Shown one piece after another: positions 6,010 to 8,875 of a DNA stretch of 8,875 nt (its first letter is position 1; each line of letters begins with the position of its first letter). The notes under the pieces are model-generated. The model ran no database searches. It was not told where the DNA came from and worked only from the letters and a program-made list of their open reading frames with translations. The translations under genes and the position numbers were made by a program. The stretch is from JAKEHZ01 sp035280505 (GTDB lineage: Bacteria; Acidobacteriota; Blastocatellia; RBC074). The stretch spans positions 1-8,875 of the forward strand of contig DATEFT010001020.1 of assembly GCA_035280505.1 (NCBI GenBank), written 5' to 3'.

Positions 6010-6807
6010 TCAAGCCGAATAGAATCCCAACTTGGTGAAGATCAAAAAGGTCAGCGAGTAAGCGATCTCGAGCAGACCCGCTCGCGTCAAGCTGATCGTG
6101 TTGACCGGCTTGAGCAATTGCCGAAAAGTTCGCGCCAACACCGGTCCGAAGGCCATCAAGGCCAGGAGACTGAGATCGCCGAAGACGATCAACGCCAGCA
6201 AGGCCGCGCAGAGAAAGAGATGATAGCCCGCGCAACTCCACCGCAACCGCTGCCAGTCTTCCTGTTTGCGCGGGTTGAGCCCATAGATGCGCAGCTTGAT
6301 ATAGAAGACGCTGCTGGCAAAGTAGAAGGCGCTCAACAACCACAGCCAGAGAGCCGTCGCGTCCCAAACGCCGCGCGCGGCGTAGTAGCCGGCCGGCGCC
6401 GTCAAGGTGAGGCCGGCAATCGCCAGCAGTTCGCCGCCAATCGACCGTTCCTCCAGCCGCGTGGCCTGCCGTCCGTTGATCAGCAGCAGCGCGCCGCCGG
6501 CCAGGCCGATCGGAATCAGCCGGAAGAGGTGCCAGACCAGAATCAGCGGGAGCCCGGCGGCAAGAGACAGCGCCAGATAGACGACGAGTAGCCGCCCCGC
6601 CCCGCCGGCATCGCGCCCCCGTGTTCGCGCCCGCCACCAGACCAGCAGCGATTCCCGCGAAATAAATAAGAAGCTGGCCGACAGCAGCAGCGACAGGGCC
6701 GCCCAGTCGAGCTGCCCCGCCACCGCCACGCCGAGCGCGAACGGCACATAAAGCATCGCCCAGGCGCCGTGTTCTCTGGGTAATTTCAACTTCGATGACA
6801 AGCTCAT
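6010..6807 (-). CDS. ywiC: YwiC-like integral membrane protein
   Basis: A 265-residue polytopic membrane protein. The N-terminal motif LPREHGAWAMLYVPF (9-23) is the hallmark of the YwiC-like family, followed by about seven or eight hydrophobic helices and short basic loops (for example RARTRGRD and NPRKQEDWQRLRW). The biochemical role of the family is not known to me. In Bacillus subtilis ywiC lies beside fnr and the nar genes; here it also precedes a Crp/Fnr gene by 30 bp and is divergent from ric, which fits anaerobic or nitrogen-oxide physiology. I chose ATG 6807 over the in-frame ATG at 6834 because AGGAG sits 5 bases upstream of 6807 and the family match begins a few residues later. The TGACTTAAGTCA palindrome 47 bp upstream may control it, with a -10-like TGGAAT reading from 6830 to 6825. 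Confidence 0.87.
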   Translation of the reverse strand: MSLSSKLKLPREHGAWAMLYVPFALGVAVAGQLDWAALSLLLSASFLFISRESLLVWWRARTRGRDAGGAGRLLVVYLALSLAAGLPLILVWHLFRLIPIGLAGGALLLINGRQATRLEERSIGGELLAIAGLTLTAPAGYYAARGVWDATALWLWLLSAFYFASSVFYIKLRIYGLNPRKQEDWQRLRWSCAGYHLFLCAALLALIVFGDLSLLALMAFGPVLARTFRQLLKPVNTISLTRAGLLEIAYSLTFLIFTKLGFYSA

Positions 6808-6853
6808 GAAATCTCCTGATTGCAATTCCACCATTGTTGAATCTTGACCGCGA

Positions 6854-6865
6854 TGACTTAAGTCA
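6854..6865. promoter_or_regulatory. Perfect Crp/Fnr-type palindrome between ywiC-crp and ric
   Basis: TGACTTAAGTCA is a perfect 12-bp palindrome of the TGA-N6-TCA type read by Crp/Fnr proteins. The ywiC-linked regulator has the matching E-x-x-S-R recognition helix. Read from the ric side, TATCCT (6889-6894) would put the start at 6901 with the palindrome at -41.5, the class II activator position. Read from the ywiC side, TGGAAT (6830-6825) gives a start at 6818 and also -41.5, but leaves only about ten leader bases. The -41.5 geometry on both sides is attractive but rests on 4-of-6 matches to the -10 consensus. Confidence 0.6.
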
Positions 6866-6873
6866 CTGCGAGC

Positions 6874-6888
6874 GGCACGATGAATGCA
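6874..6888 (+). promoter_or_regulatory. Sigma-54 (RpoN) -24/-12 promoter match for ric
   Basis: GGCACG-ATGA-ATGCA matches GGCACG-N4-TTGCA at all core positions except one T, with correct GG-N10-GC spacing. The predicted start is near 6899, giving a 58-base leader. It overlaps the alternative -10 at 6889-6894, so the two promoter models for ric compete. A degenerate copy (7 of 12) of the enhancer palindrome centred at 6783.5 lies 90.5 bp upstream of the GG, inside the ywiC start region. Confidence 0.55.
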
Positions 6889-6956
6889 TATCCTGTTCCC
6901 GGGATCGCGCCTCGGATTCCGGGGAAACTTTAGTCATCCGATTTCAGGGAGGAATT

Positions 6957-7730
6957 ATGACCATCAATGCAAACCAGACCGTAAAAGAGTTGGCCGTCAC
7001 ATTGCCGGGCGCCACCCGCGTCTTCGAGCAATTGGGCATCGACTACTGTTGTGGCGGCGGCCGCACGCTGCTCGACGCCTGTCAATCCGCAGATCTGAGC
7101 TTCGAGGAGGTCACACGTTCGCTCGTCGCGGCTAAGTCCGCCGAACAGACCGACAGGCCCTGGCCAAATTGGCAACGGGAATCGCTGGCCGCGCTGACCG
7201 TTCACATCGTGGTTCAGCATCATGCATTCACCAAACAGGAGCTGGAGCGCCTGGAAAAGCTCTTCGAGAAGGTCTGCTCGCGCCACGGCGAGAGACATCC
7301 GGAACTGTTCGAGGCCCAACAGTTATTTCGACGCCTGAAGTTGGATCTGGTCCCGCACATGCTCAAAGAGGAGCAGGTCCTCTTCCCCTATCTCACGCGC
7401 CTGGAGGTTGCCGTACGCGAGGATCGTGCCATTCCGCCCCCCTTCTTCGGCACGGTGCGGAATCCGGTCCGCATGATGTCGACGGAGCACGACCTGGCCG
7501 GAGAGTTGTTGAGCGGGCTGCGGCGGGTGACCGGCGATTTCACGCCCCCGGCCGATGGATGCATCAGTTACCAGACGCTCTATCAGGCGCTGTCCGCCTT
7601 TGAAGCCGACTTGCACCGGCACATCCATCTCGAGAACAACATCCTCTTCCCACGGGCCATCGAGATGGAAGACCGGGCGGCCCCCGAGTTCCAGCAGGCC
7701 GGCAGCGAGTACCACTGCCACGGGCACTGA
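6957..7730 (+). CDS. ric: Iron-sulfur cluster repair di-iron protein (Ric/ScdA/YtfE)
   Basis: Cytoplasmic di-iron protein that helps repair Fe-S clusters damaged by NO or oxidants; 257 residues, close to the family's usual ~220-250. The ScdA_N domain (about 4-58) has the diagnostic GIDYCCGGGRTL (27-38) with C31 and C32. The hemerythrin-like domain (about 75-235) keeps all six expected iron ligands by motif: H89 (IVVQHH), H134 and E138 (HMLKEE), H178 (STEHDL), and H222 and E226 (HIHLENNILFP). The chain ends YHCHGH, an unusual short His/Cys tail. The start at 6957 is set by a strong AGGGAGGA 4 bases upstream and by family similarity, though the frame is open from 6834. It is divergent from ywiC-crp, with a Crp/Fnr palindrome and a sigma-54 match in the 149-bp gap, so stress-controlled expression is likely. 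Confidence 0.95.
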   Translation: MTINANQTVKELAVTLPGATRVFEQLGIDYCCGGGRTLLDACQSADLSFEEVTRSLVAAKSAEQTDRPWPNWQRESLAALTVHIVVQHHAFTKQELERLEKLFEKVCSRHGERHPELFEAQQLFRRLKLDLVPHMLKEEQVLFPYLTRLEVAVREDRAIPPPFFGTVRNPVRMMSTEHDLAGELLSGLRRVTGDFTPPADGCISYQTLYQALSAFEADLHRHIHLENNILFPRAIEMEDRAAPEFQQAGSEYHCHGH

Positions 7731-7845
7731 CGCGGATGGAGAGTGGTTGGAAGATTCCGACCTTGATCGGGACGGCTGACCGGGACGCGGCGCGGGCCGT
7801 GAATGATGGAACGCGCCGCCGCTTTGGGGAATATCACCCACTCGC

Positions 7846-7861
7846 TGCGCAAATTTTCCCA
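7846..7861. promoter_or_regulatory. Second copy of the 16-bp palindrome, candidate enhancer for the NarI-like gene
   Basis: TGCGCAAATTTTCCCA agrees with the copy at 4591-4606 at 12 of 16 positions, and all 12 lie in symmetric pairs: TGnGnAAATTTnCnCA. Its centre (7853.5) is 80.5 bp upstream of the -24 GG at 7934, exactly 10 bp less than in the first copy, so both would face the same side of the helix. Confidence 0.5.
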
Positions 7862-7933
7862 ACTGTCCGCCGGTTCCCCATCGCGGTCCGGCGAATAATC
7901 TCCGGGGCCGACCAGGTTTACGATTTTATCCGA

Positions 7934-7948
7934 GGCATAGCCGTTGCT
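7934..7948 (+). promoter_or_regulatory. Sigma-54 (RpoN) -24/-12 promoter match for the NarI-like gene
   Basis: GGCATA-GCCG-TTGCT has the invariant GG-N10-GC and matches GGCA and TTGC(A/T), missing only the less conserved C and G of the -24 box. The predicted start is near 7959, giving a 72-base leader to the ATG at 8031. Confidence 0.5.
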
Positions 7949-8030
7949 AAGCAAAGCGCAGCCTTCGGGATTACTTCAATCGCAATCCCAGGGGGCCGCG
8001 AGGCGGAAGAAAGGATGGAGGGCAGAGGTA

Positions 8031-8875
8031 ATGACCAAGGAAACGATCAAAGCGGCGATCTGGGGTCTGGCGGTGGCCGGGCTGCTGGCGGTTTTGATCA
8101 TCGCGGGCTCGCGTAATCTGGCCCATTTCGACGCGGCCCTGGTCGCTTACACCTTCGCCACGGTGTTTGCTTCGTTCGGCGTCACCTATCGCTATGCGAT
8201 GTGGCTTCAGCGTCCGCCCACGGCCCTGTATTGGCGACGCGGCTGGCAGGTGTTCCTGAGGCCCAAAGATCTTGGGCGCAATCTGGTGAGGTGGGCGGCC
8301 AGATTGGTCCACGAATTCGCCTTCAATCATTTCATCTTCAAACGGGGGCGGGCGCGTTGGGGAGCCCACTGGCTGATCATGTGGGGATGCCTGACAGCCG
8401 TGGCCATCACGTTTCCGCTCGTCTTCGGCTGGATTCATTTCGAGACCCTGCCGGACGACACCGATTGGTATCGCGCTTATCTGTTCGGCTTTCCGACTTT
8501 CGCTTTTCCGATTCATTCGGTGCTCGGCTTTCTGATCTTTCACGGATTGGTCTGGTCGTCGGTGCTGGTGATCGCGGGAGTGATGCTGGCCATGCGGCGG
8601 AGGATGCGCGATCACGGAGCCGCGGCCTTGCAGCAATTCGCCGAAGATTTTCTGCCGCTGATTCTGCTCTTTGCGATCAGCGCGACGGGATTGATGCTGA
8701 CCGCGAGTTATACCTGGATGAAAGGCTATGCCTACGACTTTCTGGCCATCCTGCATGCGATCACGGTGATCTTCACCCTCTTGTGGCTGCCGTTCGGTAA
8801 ATTCTTCCATATCTTCCAGCGGCCGGCGCAACTCGGGGTGAGTTTTTATCAGGATGCCGGCGCACGCGAAGAACC
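8031..8875 (+). CDS. NarI/DsrM-like haem b membrane subunit of a respiratory oxidoreductase, N-terminal part (runs off the window)
   Basis: The visible 281 codons encode an integral membrane protein with about six helices (roughly 8-27, 34-55, 113-136, 160-188, 206-226 and 236-257). H162 and H171 share one helix. H242 and H260 (LAILHAITV and KFFHIF, around a WLPFGK turn) are 18 residues apart. As I recall, NarI's second ligand pair (H187 and H205) has that same spacing, and the PFGK-x-x-H ending is typical of NarI, DsrM and HdrE. This suggests a quinol-oxidising dihaem cytochrome b subunit that passes electrons to a partner, probably encoded just beyond the window. GGAGG and AGAGG lie upstream of the ATG at 8031. 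The sigma-54 promoter match and enhancer copy suggest conditional, probably low-oxygen, expression. The exact enzyme (nitrate reductase or other molybdo- or Fe-S enzyme) cannot be told. Automated pipelines may mislabel it as a transporter. Confidence 0.7.
   Translation, partial: MTKETIKAAIWGLAVAGLLAVLIIAGSRNLAHFDAALVAYTFATVFASFGVTYRYAMWLQRPPTALYWRRGWQVFLRPKDLGRNLVRWAARLVHEFAFNHFIFKRGRARWGAHWLIMWGCLTAVAITFPLVFGWIHFETLPDDTDWYRAYLFGFPTFAFPIHSVLGFLIFHGLVWSSVLVIAGVMLAMRRRMRDHGAAALQQFAEDFLPLILLFAISATGLMLTASYTWMKGYAYDFLAILHAITVIFTLLWLPFGKFFHIFQRPAQLGVSFYQDAGAREE

Larger units (their letters stand above)
7731..8030. other. 300-bp intergenic region upstream of the NarI-like gene
   Basis: No gene is convincing; reading frames here on the minus strand have no ribosome site and no recognisable domain. 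The region carries a candidate enhancer palindrome (7846-7861) and a sigma-54 promoter match (7934-7948). It also holds the palindrome TTGCTAAGCAA (7944-7954) overlapping the -12 element, and a hairpin-capable pair GGGATT/AATCCC (7967-7972 and 7984-7989) in the predicted leader. I see no T-run terminator after ric. Confidence 0.6.

Noticed and set aside
5786..6637. Minus-strand frame spanning the ywiC/crp junction
   Set aside because: It is out of frame with two recognised genes and is Arg/Gly/Ala-rich, typical of a shadow frame.
6834..6956. Upstream extension of ric to ATG 6834
   Set aside because: It contains the regulatory palindrome and promoter. The strong Shine-Dalgarno and the family similarity both place the start at 6957.
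7323..7954. Minus-strand frames overlapping the end of ric and the following gap
   Set aside because: No ribosome site or domain is seen. They overlap a secure gene and the predicted enhancer.

Overview
The window looks like chromosomal DNA from a moderately GC-rich Gram-negative bacterium: a tripartite envelope efflux system needs two membranes. The gene content (heavy-metal RND operon, ScdA/Ric, YwiC-like protein, Crp/Fnr regulator, NarI-like subunit) and the style of the proteins make me think of Acidobacteriota (Blastocatellia-like). That placement is an impression from memory, not shown by the sequence. There are nine protein genes, two of them cut by the window ends. I see no RNA genes, insertion sequences or CRISPR arrays.

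Left half (1-4403), all on the minus strand: a heavy-metal efflux operon read right to left. It starts with a small unrecognised membrane-anchored protein carrying a dense cysteine/histidine motif (3969-4403). Then come the TolC-like outer-membrane channel (2362-3780), the His-rich periplasmic adaptor (903-2330) and the N-terminal 292 residues of the CusA/CzcA RND pump (1-876). The metal cannot be told, because the pump's metal-site residues lie outside the window.

Middle (4404-6807): a 418-bp AT-richer intergenic region, then an FMN-binding split-barrel (pyridoxamine 5'-phosphate oxidase-like) protein on the plus strand (4822-5244). It converges on a two-gene minus-strand operon, ywiC-like (6010-6807) followed by a Crp/Fnr-family regulator without FNR iron-sulfur cysteines (5287-5979).

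Right (6808-8875), plus strand: ric/scdA, the di-iron iron-sulfur-cluster repair protein of nitrosative and oxidative stress (6957-7730), a 300-bp gap, and the first 281 codons of a NarI/DsrM-like haem b membrane subunit (8031 to the end).

The most interesting signal is regulatory. Each of the three plus-strand genes (FMN protein, ric, NarI-like) has a good GG-N10-GC sigma-54 (-24/-12) promoter match 72-136 bp upstream of its start codon. Two of them also share a 16-bp palindrome, TGnGnAAATTTnCnCA, centred 90.5 and 80.5 bp upstream of the -24 GG. That is exactly 10 bp (about one helical turn) apart, as expected for enhancer sites of one bacterial enhancer-binding protein. A weaker copy sits at 90.5 bp upstream of the ric promoter. 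In addition, a perfect Crp/Fnr-type palindrome (TGACTTAAGTCA) lies between the divergent ywiC-crp operon and ric. I infer a small sigma-54 regulon for low-oxygen or nitrogen-oxide stress, cross-wired with the local Crp/Fnr protein. The enhancer-binding protein is not in the window.
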